A stretch of DNA of 64,000 bases from Aphis gossypii (taxonomy: Eukaryota; Arthropoda; Insecta; Hemiptera; Aphididae): contig NC_065532.1 of the NCBI RefSeq assembly GCF_020184175.1, positions 13,454,001 to 13,518,000 on the forward strand, in the 5' to 3' direction. Position 1 is the first letter of the stretch; every line of letters starts with the position of its first letter. A model generated the notes under the pieces. That model saw only the letters and a program-made list of their open reading frames with translations, made no database searches and was not told where the DNA came from. This document shows positions 10,450 through 22,804 of the stretch, piece by piece. The position numbers and the translations under genes are program-made.

Positions 10450-10573
10450 GACGGCGCTAGTTAAGCTAAAAGGAAAATATCCCCCCGAACATCGCCTGTT
10501 GTACTACATTTCGTAGTCAACCCCCCACACACTCCAACCTTGTCGTGTCCAGTCCTGTATATCTTAGTCCGTG

Positions 10574-10789
10574 GGTTAACATTCTTATCATTTTTCTGAC
10601 AACTACCCTTTACCCAACCTCTGTGGTTTGTAATGATTAGAAGTCTGATAAGTGATAATATTAATACACATATATATTATATTATAGTAAATAATATTTA
10701 CTAAATGACAAATGCTAAATAGTAAATACCTAGACACCTAATTTAAATTTGAAAATGCTCTTGTAAGTTGTGTTTTAAATTTTCCAAGT
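10574..10789 (+). promoter_or_regulatory. short 5' region of FAM91A1
   Basis: Only this stretch separates the P-like element from the FAM91A1 start codon, so it must hold the 5' UTR and possibly the core promoter. No TATA box was recognised with confidence. A weak inverted pair (TTATCATTTTTCTGAC near 10585 and GTCTGATAAGTGATA near 10641) is present. Confidence 0.35.
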
Positions 10790-13700
10790 ATGAACGAAGA
10801 AATGGAAAAATGTGTTCTTCAAAATATTTCTTGGGCAAATTTACCACCAGCCGTAAAACAAGTAACTTTTTAATATTAAATATAATTTTAATTTAAATAT
10901 ATTGCTTAAAACCAGACACTTCAAAATCAATAACACTCACAATTAATTTACCTGCTTATTATAATGTCATGAATAATAATGATTGATAAATTATCTAATT
11001 GTAATTCCAATAAATTTGTGATATATCATTATAGTAAGTGCTATATGTATTGTGAATATATATTTTTTTAAACTGAGTACTCAACTTCTATGTATCCTAT
11101 TAAAATGTTAAATAGTAAAAGTATATTTATATTTTTCAGGGAGTTGGAAATTCTCTAAAAGAGTACAAAAAATGTATTTCTGTGTATAGCATAAGAAATC
11201 AAGTTCGGTACAAGACAAATTTAGGTAACACAAATTTTAATATTATACAATAAGAAATAGTTTTAATATATTAAACTATTATTTTATTATAGTGAAAACA
11301 GTTGTTAAGAACGAACAAAATTACTATGAAGATTTGATGACTTATAGTAGAGAAAATTTGATGCTTTATCCGTACCATCTATCTGATGTAATTGTTAAAG
11401 GACTAAGAATAACACCATTTCAATTTTATATATCAACAATTATACATGTTATGGAGTCAGACAAAAGCTATGATTCAATTCCAAATTTCACAGCAGTTGA
11501 TTGTATTAATACCTATTAAATTAATTTTATTTACTAAAGTTTATAAATCAATTCAGTGGTGTATTTATTATTTTGATTGTTGGTTATGTGAAGAAGGGTG
11601 TAAAGAGTAATTTTATTATTCATCAATAACATAATATAAATTTAAAATAATTATAAATATATAGATGATTACATAATCAGTAATTTTTTTTTTTCCTATA
11701 TAAGTTCAAGAAAGTATAAAATAATACTCAGACACTTTTATTATAAATATACCACTAAATTTATCTTTTTACATTTTGTTCTTAATTTCTTAATTTTTAT
11801 ATTTAAATTTCTTTCTCTAGGCCTTAGAATACTAGGCATTGGACGTAATGAGTATATTGAATTAATGAATCAATGTCGAACAAAAAATAAACTTTTTAGA
11901 AGGAAAAATGAGATACGACCAATGTTACCACCTCAACCAATAGATATAAATCCAGATCCTTGGTGGACTGTTGATGTTGGTTGTTTGTTTGAAGATGATA
12001 TTAAAGTATATTATAATTTAAATCACTGTAGGAGTATACATAATTTTATTTTAGTTAATTTTTAAATTGTTGTAATTTATTTTAAAGACCATCAATGAAG
12101 ATGAAAAAAAATTTATTGATCATATAATTGATAATGGACAACAAATGGCTGGAAGCTTAGATTACAATATACTCCAAAGTCTTTACAAGTAAATAATTAC
12201 TATTTTTTTTACTATATTTACATATTATATATTATGATTTTAATTAATTTTTAGAAAAGGTTTAATTTACTATGATGTTCCAATATATGATGATGACCAT
12301 ATAATAGTATCAACACTTGGTGGTTTTGTTATGAATAGAGTACTTGGTGATAATTTTGAAAATCTCCTTTACAAAATTTTTGTATCTATTGATGAACACA
12401 CTTCAGTTAGTGAGGTAATTAAAAATTATTATTTCAATGTATTTTTTATATGTATATTTACTTAAAATATCTATATTTTTTAAAAGTTGGCTACAGTATT
12501 AGAGATTGATTTGGAATCTGTTAAAAATGCAGTCTCCTTATTTTGCCGATTGAAAATTGCCCAAAAGAAAAATCCTAAAACTTTTTCTACTCATTTATCC
12601 TGGTCTGGTTCAAAAAATATACCAAAATTAGAAGTAGTAAATGTAGAAAATGTTTCTAATTCATCTTCTTCAATAATACCACCCACTGAAGTACCAGATA
12701 TTCTTGAGTCATCACCAGATAAAAGTAATGCTGATAAAAGAATGGCTTTTTTGTTTGATTCAACTCTTACGGCATTTTTAATGATGGGTAATCTGTCTCC
12801 TGTGAGTAAACAGTTTTATTTTAAACATTTTTTATTCAATTATATATTTTTATTAAAATAAATATTCAAATTTAGAGTCTAAAAGATCATGCAGTTACAT
12901 TATTTGAAGCTGGAAAATTAACCGATGAAGCATTAAATGTGTTTTTGGATGAACTTGACAAAGTTGCAGACGGTTACAATTCTGGTAGTTGTGTTTTTGG
13001 TAGTGAAACTCCTAGTGCAGGTGAGAGTGAAGGTGAAGCTAGACGATATTTTGAACATGCATTAACACTCAGAAGTACTGTGAAAGCATTGAGATCAAAA
13101 AATTGCTCTGGTAAACTGGATCTTATTAGATGGGAAAGTCTTAAGTCATTAACAGCAGATACATGTGTTCGATTTTTAAAAAAAAATTACAAGTGAGTTT
13201 TTTATTGTTTATAAAATTTGTTTAGTAAATATTTTAAATTGTTTAGTTTATTAATGTCAATGGCTCCATTAAATAAAGAAACACCTCTTTTAACATCGCC
13301 AAAATTACCACATATTGGTCCTCCAATACCTGAAGTGAATTCAGTTTGGTTTAAACTATATTTATATCATAAAACATGCTATGGACCTCCATCACTACTT
13401 TTGATTAGAGGTAATAATAATAATAAACATATAAAATATATTGTTACTTGTTTTTATTATTTAATAAATTGTTTTAATAGGTGTACGCTTGTGGAATGTT
13501 CCTAAAATGTTTAGACATTGTTCTAAAGTAATGATAACTACTTGGGGACATGATCCACATTTTATATCTATTGAGAATTTATTAACTATTATTAATGACA
13601 CATTAAAAGAATCACCAGTTCTTATACAAGTAATTGAAAAAAATAAAATATTTATCCTAAGTCAATACTAGTTTTATGTTTTTAGGCGTGTAATCCAAAT

Positions 13701-15952
13701 ACTTGTGTATTACCATTCCCGAAGATGTACCATTTACAAAATGGTAAGTTATACTGACATGTAAGCATATAATATGGAATTTATTAAATTTAATAATAAT
13801 TGTTTAGAACATTCATTTTTATATGAAGAAAATTTTTTAAAAAGTTTATCAAATGTCATAAACATAGAAAATACGTGTGGGTACATAACTTGTGTAACAA
13901 CACCAACTAAATATGAAAAGAAATGTATTTCAGAACAGCCAAGTGGTTAGCAAATTTTATAATTTATCAATTATTAATTATTTAATCAATTAATTATTTA
14001 TTATATTTTATTTTTAACAGATGTTTCACCTGTTTTTCAAAAAAATGGAGTATCTCTCTTAAAAGAAGAATTAGATAAATTAAATGATGCACCAAGCATA
14101 AAGAAAACGTTACTATTAGAACCTGTTTATGATAAGTCAGAATGGACTTTATTAGACTGTTGTTTTGGCGTGCCACTATTTAATTCAGATGTTAACCAAA
14201 ACATTTGTAAACATATTGTAGAAAATCAAATGTGGAATGAAGAAAAGTAAATATTTAAATTAATTTGTAGGCCAAATTGATAGAATTGATGTATTAAGTT
14301 ACCTTACATTAGAAATATAGATACATTTCTTTTGCATTATCAACACATAAATTTAAAAAAATATCGTGTTCATTTTTAATTCAGATGAAAAGACAAAAGC
14401 AAATTTGTGCTCATCAATTCCAATTTTATGTTTTTATACTTAATTCTTAATATTTATTGAGTTTATGTACTATTTTCATTTTTTAATCTCAAACATTTTC
14501 ATTATTATTAGTTGCTTGAAAATTAAAATATCATAAAAAATTCAATGAGAAAACACAGATAATGTTCTTATTATTAAAATTGATAATATGTTAATACAAC
14601 TAATATTTAAGCTAATAATTCAAAACTGAAACTATGGAATTTAAATGTTGGTATAACAAATGACAAATCTGGATACAATGTCTCTCTCAAATATTAAAAT
14701 GTGACATATATATATATACATGTGTCTGTGTGCATTGGGATTAAGCCTAATAGTTCTTATTTCTTTATTATACAACATAATATTAATAATTCTATAAATT
14801 AGTAAGTTTTACATATTTTTTTCTTATACCAAAAAAAGATAAAAATTACCTACCCAGTTTAATCTAAATAACATAGACCTAAGATTAATTAATATAAATC
14901 ATATATATCTGCATCGGTTACTTAACCTAATAGAGTTAAGATTTGTTAAATAGTAGTGCTTATTAGTAATTTGTTTGTAGCTATGTTTCAAAACAATTTT
15001 TAATATTTATCTTGATCAGATCAGAATAAGAAGAGAAAAAAATTTGTAAGATACCCACAATATCCAAAAAAATAAAAAGAATATTTTTAACTATGTTATT
15101 GTACGTAAATTAAATTTTATAAATTGTTATTCTTATTAATAGTGTTACAAAACTTGTGGAATCAAATGAATTATTATCAAAAGATCTATTAAATTTTATA
15201 GAGTTATACAAGGTAAGATTTATTTATATACTATTACTTTATAAATAAAACATTAATTGACACACCTTTGTATATCTTTTTAAATAAATTTAAAACTTTG
15301 ATAGTATTATAAATCATAATTACTTAATATTCATATGCATTTAAGTATTTTTATGTATTCTACTTATAATCTCATTATTTATTTTCTAGTTTCACCTTTA
15401 TTACTAACTTTCAATACCTGACCACTCCCACCATTTCATTACTAGCAACTCTTTTCTAGTTCCCTTCATTAATATTGTTTGATTACTTGTTTTCTAATTC
15501 TTCAATTCTTCACTATCCATGTACACTTTTACTGTCTCTCTTGACTACAATATTCCTGATATCCATCTTCCCTTAACTTATTATCTACTATAAAATAATC
15601 TCCTTTATTAAAAATCTATTTACTTCGTACATATTTTGTAGTCAGAAATATTTTCTGATTTATTTAAATAATAATATTAAAAAAAAAAAAATTACTCATT
15701 ACTTGATACTTCAATTATTTGTGCTCAATAATTTTGTCATGCTTTAAAAATAATGACAATAAAATAATATTCATATTTATTAACTTCTATGAAACTTGTC
15801 TTACTAGTTACTATAATATTGATGTAAATCATATTTTTTTTTAGGATTCTGACAAAGATTTTGAAGAATTATTACCATTTGATAAATCATCAATAGCATG
15901 GCCTGTTGATTGTTTGATATTTGAAAATGGAAAATTGACAGTATGGAAATAA
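10790..15952 (+). CDS. FAM91A1: FAM91A1 orthologue (endosome-to-Golgi vesicle tethering factor)
   Basis: Fifteen coding exons: 10790-10861, 11140-11224, 11293-11502, 11821-12005, 12088-12188, 12255-12414, 12487-12801, 12876-13192, 13247-13410, 13481-13629, 13686-13743, 13808-13945, 14021-14246, 15143-15212, 15845-15952. All are GT-AG, phases agree, and they sum to 2358 nt (785 residues; human about 838). Family-typical blocks: MLYPYHLSDVIVKGLRITPF, YKIFVSIDEHTSVSE, MAFLFDSTLTAFLMMGNLSP, HIGPPIPEVNSVWFKLY, ITTWGHDP and the C-terminal LIFENGKLTVWK. In animals FAM91A1 binds TBC1D23 and the WDR11 complex to capture endosome-derived vesicles at trans-Golgi golgins. The first Met fits the family start. 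The Ser-rich linker near residues 305-330 is the variable part. Its gene end faces TTK, about 350 bp apart. Confidence 0.95.
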
Positions 15953-16300
15953 TTAATATTAAGTGTATTAAAAATGTTTATTTTAATCATATTTATTATT
16001 AATTTATAACTATAATTCCAATAATATGTGAGTTATATACAATTTGTTAAATTCATTTCAAATTTAATTTAAATAACCTAAGTTAAAACACTAAAACAAT
16101 ATAAAATGTATAATGTAAACAATCATTCATTAATATACAACAATTATATATATATTATTTATATAATTATACCATAATTTATTTTAAGTACTGTATGTTT
16201 ATCAATACTTAAAATAATAAATAAATTTGAAGAACATGTTTGAAATGACAATATGAATTATAAATACAACATTTTAGTACATATGATATAAAAAAAGTAC
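15953..16300. other. convergent 3' regions of FAM91A1 and TTK
   Basis: 348 bp of AT-rich DNA between the two stop codons. It must hold both polyadenylation sites; AATAAA-type hexamers occur on both strands (for example near 16210-16225 on plus). No other feature was seen. Confidence 0.6.
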
Positions 16301-19300
16301 TTAAGTCATAGGTTTGAATACTGTATTTTCAATAAGCTTCAGCAAATCAACTACATTAGGTCTGGCTTTTACATCTTTAATCAAACATAACTTCATTGTT
16401 TGCATTAGTACAGGTGGTATACCTTTAGGAAATGTCTTACTGTGACTCAAGAAACTAATATTTTGAGTAGGTTCTGCAATGGCTTGTAACTTTTGCCAAG
16501 TGTTGGTCAAATGTGAATAAGGAGTCTTGCCATAAATTAAACTATACAATATGCACCCTAGTGACCAAACATCTGATTTTTGGTTTATCTAAACAGAATT
16601 AAAAAAAAAAATTATATATTTGATAGGTGTTTTCTAAACTAACCGTTGTGTATTTCAACTGGGCAGCATGCCTCAATTGTGTCATCAATTTGTTTATTAT
16701 AAAATATGTATAAAAATAAACAACTCGGCTCACAATTACAATAATAATATTATAATATTTATATTAACAGATTAATGTGATATGGAAATAATTATTGAAC
16801 GTAATAATATTAATAATATTTTCAGTAATAATATTCAAATGTGGAGAATCCCTGGCTATGTCAATTTACCTGGCAACGACTGTATTTTTATTAAATATAA
16901 ACAACAATTCAATCAACTCACTTTATGTCCTTGAAAATTTGAACCACCACTTCTAATACATTCTGGACTCATATAATTCCAAGTTCCAGTAGTCACATCT
17001 TTCAATACACTTGTCATGTCTCCATGAATTTTTGAAGCTATACCAAAATCTATTAATTTCAAACGACCACTGACCAGCAGAAAATTCGCAGGTTTGAGAT
17101 CTGAATGTATAACACCTATTGGAAAAATGAATTATTCAGCTCTAGGTTAAACATTTTTTTTTTTACCAAAAAGTAAATAATACCTTTAAAGTATACTCTA
17201 TTTAAGTACATTATGGTATAATACCAATTTTTTTATTTATCAATGTTTTTATACATAACATGTCATGTCAAATAAAATTCAAAATACACAACTTAGAATT
17301 AAGGAACAGTATAGCGACACAAGTGCTGTAACCCGTAAATGAAAACAAAATTAATTAAGATTTTAGAATTTTGTTGGTGAATAACTTAAATAATGGCGTA
17401 TTATATGAGTATAATTTACTAACAATATGCAACGAATACATATATTTTTTTAAATAATCCATTTATTTGGTGTTTAGCTCATTAGTTCATTATACCAATA
17501 AAATTAATACAATAAAAAATCTAAAATGATAATAACAATGAAGTTTGAAAATTGAGATGGACAAATCTTATATTTCAAAACTACAGTACACACACTAATT
17601 ATAACTTATTACAAGATCTCAAAATATAATTATGGACTAAAGTATATTAAATAAGTTGTCAATCTTGGCTTGGATATCAGATTATATACTGATATATTTG
17701 TTTTTTTTTTTTTTAAATAAATTAAATAATTAATTACCTTTAGCGTGTATTTCATTAACATTAATCAACATTTCTGACCAATAGTACATTATCATATGAA
17801 CAGACATATGTTTCATATTACGAATGAGTTTTGAAAGATCTGTATCACCTTTTTCCATTACCATGTAAAGTATTTTTTCTTTAGTAGTATATTGACTGAA
17901 ATAATTAAATATCTATATGTATAATTGAATTTTGAACAATGAATAAACTATGAAATAACTTTAAGAGAGGAAAATTAAAATTAAATAATTAAATACATCA
18001 ATTTACCTGTCAAAAAGGCGTATAACACTTTCACATGATTGCAGATTTTGTAATAAATCAACTTCATTTAAGTACCCTTTTGCAATAATATCTTCAACTT
18101 CAGATAAATCTACTTTTTTTATTGCAACCACTTGGTTTGTGTCCGGATGTAAAACCTTATTAAATTTTAAAAATATATTAGAAATAATATCATAAATATC
18201 ATAACAAACATTTACCTCATACACAACACTAGAACCACCATGGCCAAGCGTATTAAGTATACTATAATTAATTCCTTTAACAGATATATAATTTTCATTG
18301 GCGCATTTAACACACACGGTACTTGATGAAGTAATTGGACGTTTAAATTCTCCATCTTGAATAAATCCAACTGGAATATGACGAATAGGAGATCGAGCTT
18401 TTATTACAAAATTGTTACGATTTGCTGCAGGAGACAGTTCAAGTGTAGTATGTTTAGGTTGATCATCTAGGAGTTGACATTCTAATTGTTTAGTTGTTAA
18501 AGAATTATTGACAAATGAATCAGTATTTTTGATTGAAAACGATGAATGTGATGATTCTGGTACAACAGTCGTTTCTCTCAAACTATGATATAAACTGGTA
18601 TCGTAATTGTACTTAGAAGTTTCAGGTGACACATAATATGTTTCATCTTTCACATTTTCAGAAGATTTATTTGCATTTTCTTTTATAGTGAGTGACGGTG
18701 TACTTAAATTACTTTTGTTTAATTTTTGAGATTCAGGTGTTTTTAATTCTTTTATTTGATCAGGTAAGTTTTCCTTATTACTGTATAATGACCGTTTAAT
18801 ACTTAATTCAATATTAGGTCTTACATTTTTCATATTAGTTAGTGTGTCATTTGGAGTTTCTAAATCACTATCATTTTGAGTTTTAATAGCTGGACGGACA
18901 AATGGAGTATCATGAACTAAGTCAAGTTTTTCAAAACCACCAACTAAATTTTCAGGCGTACGAACTTGAAATGAACCTCCCAAATCAGCTTCTGCTGTTT
19001 TATTTTCAAATAAAGGTCGATTCTCATTTATGTGTTTTAAAGATCTACCCTTTTGTCCCAAACGACTAAAATTAAAAAAACCAATTAGTATTCATCTTAA
19101 ATAATTATTGTAAAATGTACAATTGCACATTACATATTAAATAAGCAATAAGGACCTTATAACATAAGATCAGAATAAAAAATTAAGTAAATATAAATAA
19201 AAAAACAGCTATTTATTAACCTACCTAGTAATTGGTTTTCTTGATCTAGAATATTTTAATTGCAATAATGGACATGTAACATAATTATCAGTCTCTCCTT

Positions 19301-19349
19301 CATTTTCTTCAGCATTGTAGAAATTGGATTCTATACTATGGTTCATCAT
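16301..19349 (-). CDS. TTK: TTK/Mps1 spindle-checkpoint protein kinase
   Basis: Six coding exons on the minus strand: 19349-19225, 19065-18216, 18155-18007, 17895-17738, 17115-16922, 16588-16301. They total 1764 nt, 587 residues, with phases consistent throughout. Residues 1-305 are a divergent Ser/Thr/Asn-rich regulatory part with many TP sites. The kinase domain follows: Gly-rich loop LGHGGSSVVYE (about 315-325), catalytic Lys in VAIKK (338), catalytic loop HSDLKPANF (Asp433), DFG (450-452), activation segment TGTWNYMSPE and KSDVWSLGCILY. HSDLKPANF and the GSS-type loop are characteristic of Mps1/TTK. This kinase phosphorylates kinetochore KNL1 to start the spindle assembly checkpoint. The start ATG is one of two adjacent Mets, three bases after a splice acceptor, so the 5' UTR is split. 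It is shorter than human TTK (about 857), mainly N-terminally. Confidence 0.92.
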
Positions 19350-20374
19350 AACCTATTTAAAATTAAATTAAATGTAATAGTGCTTAGAAATACATTTTTT
19401 GTATTAGATTTATAATGTAATTTATATACAACTAAAATTTTAAACAATACAATCCACTGTATACAATATCATGATCTATTTTTAATCTTTATCAACACAT
19501 TATTGTTGTTTAATTGATATTAAACTACTTATATAATAAGTATATCTAATCTAATTACTATTCTAAATAGTTCTTAATATTAGATTGAGTTACAGAAAAA
19601 ATGCACGTATTAGTAAGAACTAAGTTTTATATTTTAGGATGTTCAAATTATATTAAGAAAAATGTAATCACTATATTATAAAAACTTATACAAAAAGTAA
19701 AATAAACATGATTTTTAAGAAAATAATTAGAGAGTATTAATGTGTTTCGGTTTAATATTGAAAGTTCATGAAGTTACATATTACTATGTGGTATATCAGC
19801 AAAACAACAAATTTTATTGGACTAAGATTTTAATATAAATCGGTTTGTAACTATTCTATAGTTATAAGTATTGAATTTGTTTTCTTAAAAATCTTGATAT
19901 TCTAAGACACAGCAAGTATTCAATAACTAATAAGTACATTTACTTTTATAATATAACATTAATTTACATTGTCTTTATAATTTCAACACAAAACAATTAA
20001 AACACACTAGGTACTTATGTAAACAAAAAAAAAAATGATTATATTGTGAACAAGTTTTCAAAAAATAATTTTCAATTACTGACCATGAATAAACTGACAA
20101 CTTTTATAATTATAAAATAGTTAATTTTAATCAATTATGAAGATATAGGTACCTACTACCTAGGTATCATAATTGTATTAATACTTTTAATAATAAAACC
20201 AGGGATCTTGTTTCATGTAAACTGATAAACATGTTTAGAATTTGTCATTAGAAAAAATGTAACTTCTACACAATTATTATTCAGAGAGTAGATCATACAA
20301 TTATTTTAAAGAATTATTACAAAAATAATAATAAGTAAAAGTACCAAAAACAAATATATAATTATAAACTTACC
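19350..20374 (-). other. probable 5'-UTR intron and upstream exon edge of TTK
   Basis: The first coding exon is preceded on the minus strand by an acceptor (AAATAG, next to 19352). A good donor, AAG|GTAAGTTTA, lies at 20374/20373, so a non-coding exon probably ends at 20374 with its transcription start somewhere in 20.4-20.75 kb. No coding content was seen in between. Confidence 0.4.
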
Positions 20375-22650
20375 TTAAAAAAAACTATTATTTGAATCCA
20401 CAACAAAATAATTTGACTAATTTAATATTTAAATTATGTTTAACATCAACACAATATCATGATTTATGACTCGTATATTTGTATTGAGAAATAAATATTG
20501 ATTCGGTTTTGGAAGTAAATAAGAGGAGCATTTAACTTGGTTATTTTCTTAAATAGAACACAATTTAGGTATTTGGGTTACACAGGAAGAATCACAGAAT
20601 ATATTATTTTATACTTAATTAATAATTATTTATTACTATTTACTATTTACTTTTCTTATTTTGTAATTTTTTAGAATGTTGTTTTTTTTTCAGTTATCGT
20701 TATCAACCATTTCTCAATTCGTCCATTTTGAAAATTCAAAAAATAACGTTTCGAGTGCAGTGTAGCCAAGCTGTAAATACTCATTTTATTTTTTACAAAA
20801 AATTAATAGCTATCGATTTAATAATGTGTGTTGGTAACATTTTTGTAAATATGACGAGCGGCGAGTGCAGTGAGTGGGTCGTAATTATTAATTATTATTT
20901 GTTGATTCAATGTTTAATTATATTCAATATTCTTGATAGATATAAATGTATAATGTTATATTTAATATTTATATCACAATTGATTTAAATATTTAAATTA
21001 TTAACAATATTTAGTATTATTGTTTGTTGAACATAGCCAGTGAATATAATAACAGATATGAAGCAGTGAATGACTGAAACACCGTAGACCTATACAATTG
21101 TAGATAGGTCGGTAGATATAGAATAAAGATAATAATTATTATAATATTATATTACATTAAATAAGCGTACGACGCGACTAGGATTTTTTCACCTTGTGTG
21201 CGTCAGTGGCCAGTGTCGTGTACAGCGACTTAGAGTTATGGTCATTGAATGCAATTTAGAAATAGTAAATAGGGTTCAAAAAAAAGGTGTCCACTGTGTT
21301 AAGACACAAATCGTCCCTCTTTTTGTTGTATAGGTAGAATTAACCATTGGTCCCAAGTCTCCAAACAGTTAATTCTTGTAACTAATATTATTGTTTTTTC
21401 ACATAACATTATAAAAGAGAAACTCACTTTGATTTTCCCATATTCATCTTTAAGTTTATATTACATTTTTAACTTTCATTATTTGGAGCTTAGGGCTGAA
21501 TTATAGCCAAACATTCGTCAATTTTATCCATAGGATCATAGGGACTAATGCTCATGCGTATATTCAAAAGACAGTTTAATTTCGGCATTGATTGATTTCT
21601 TTACTCCTCTGATAGTACTATATTCTATAGTTACATATAGATTGCCCAAAATGAAACCAACCGTCTTTTATTTTTATATTTTATATCCTAACACAATGAA
21701 ACAATCATGTAAAAGGTAAAACTTTAAGATAACTAATTAATAATCTAAAATAGTACATTGTGTAATAGTAACACTCTAAAACAACGTGATATAGAAATAG
21801 AATAATATAAAATCTACAATAATTTTAACTAGTTAGAAATTATCATTAACTTGTTCTGGCTTGGACATACAAAAACTAATAATACTAGTAATATTATCTA
21901 TTTTAACTATGCTATATGCCTATATAAGTACAAGGTACACATTAATTGCAAGATTAATCAATCTATAAATATTTAGGTAATAAGAATTCGCGTGTACGAA
22001 TAATGGTTTAAAAAAAAGTCCAGAGCTAATTAATAATAACTTCTTATATAGAACTTGTAAAAGAATGAGGTAAGTAAAGATCGATGGCGCCTTATTTATT
22101 GTCCACTGATATGGTCATCAGTCATCACGGAACCTAAAATTAATTGTACATAATGTAAATAGTTAACTATAGTAACTTAAACATTTTAAAATATAAACCT
22201 TATCATTGATTAAGTATTCTTAGTCAATGATCTTTTCTATGTATAATTAAATATTTAAATCAATTAAAATATATTTACATTTTGATAACATGATTTATAA
22301 TTATAATTTATATATTATACAAGTTGCAACGTTACTATTAGTAAATGTAGTAGTAGACAGTATTATAATTTATAGTAGGTAGTACTAGTACATTATTATA
22401 TTAATTACTGGAAATGTTTTTTATGATGAGTGCTGATCTTAAATATTTAAATTTACATTATGTCTAATAAACTTAACATAGGTATATTAAACATTAATAA
22501 CTGATGCAACTCGATTGCTATGCAGTTCGCGCACAATCCAATTTTTTACCTATTTTTTTATAGATATCAATGAATCTTTGGCGTACAACGTATACTGCGT
22601 ACAAATACATATTTTTTACTTTTAAATTTGGATAGAACTGGATAATTGAA
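20375..22650. other. intergenic AT-rich DNA upstream of TTK
   Basis: Contains the likely TTK promoter at its left edge. The rest shows no coding exon. A slightly GC-richer patch at 21165-21240 (GCGTACGACGCGAC, GTGCGTCAGTGGCCAGTGTC) could be a promoter but has no exon attached. Confidence 0.45.
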
Positions 22651-22804
22651 TCAAGGCCGTAACGGGGGGGGGGGGGGGTTCAAACCCCCCCGAAATTTTT
22701 TTGTGTTGTATTATGTGGTAGTAAAATAACAATTTCAATCTTAAAACACATTTTTTTTTTTGCTTAAAACCTCCCCCGAAATTATTTTCCAGTTACGGCC
22801 TTGA
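22651..22804. mobile_element. MITE with TCAAGGCCGTAAC ends
   Basis: TIRs TCAAGGCCGTAAC (22651-22663) and its exact inverse (22792-22804), about 154 bp. The inside is a G run followed by C-rich segments that also pair. Direct ATTGAA flanks both sides (22645-22650 and 22805-22810). No coding capacity. The superfamily is unclear. Confidence 0.8.

Larger units (their letters stand above)
7228..10573 (+). mobile_element. P-element-like DNA transposon, 5'-deleted and decayed
   Basis: The left end CACGGACTAAGATATACAG (7228) is matched inverted at the right end CTGTATATCTTAGTCCGTG (ending 10573). Flanks are GGTTAAAC on the left and GGTTAACA on the right, a near 8-bp target duplication. P superfamily ends begin CA, and the enzyme makes 8-bp duplications. 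The interior holds a THAP9/P-type transposase remnant, a pair of 261-bp-spaced direct repeats and a palindromic right terminus. The N-terminal THAP zinc-finger region is absent: catalytic-domain sequence begins about 35 bp inside the left TIR. The right end lies about 216 bp upstream of the FAM91A1 start codon. Confidence 0.8.
10161..10573. repeat. palindromic right terminus of the P-like element
   Basis: The left arm begins GATATACAGGACTGGTCACG (about 10160) and the right arm ends in the inverse of GATATACAGGACTGG followed by the outer TIR. The arms share GTAGTACAACAGGC, GGGGGGATATTTTCC and CTAGCGCCGTCTTAGTGG. The left arm is uninterrupted; the right arm carries two insertions (10377-10402 and 10422-10449). 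At 10152-10160 the segment CTACATCGTG is the inverse of sequence inside the left TIR, so the large element probably lost its own end here and was joined to a palindromic MITE of the same family. Confidence 0.75.
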
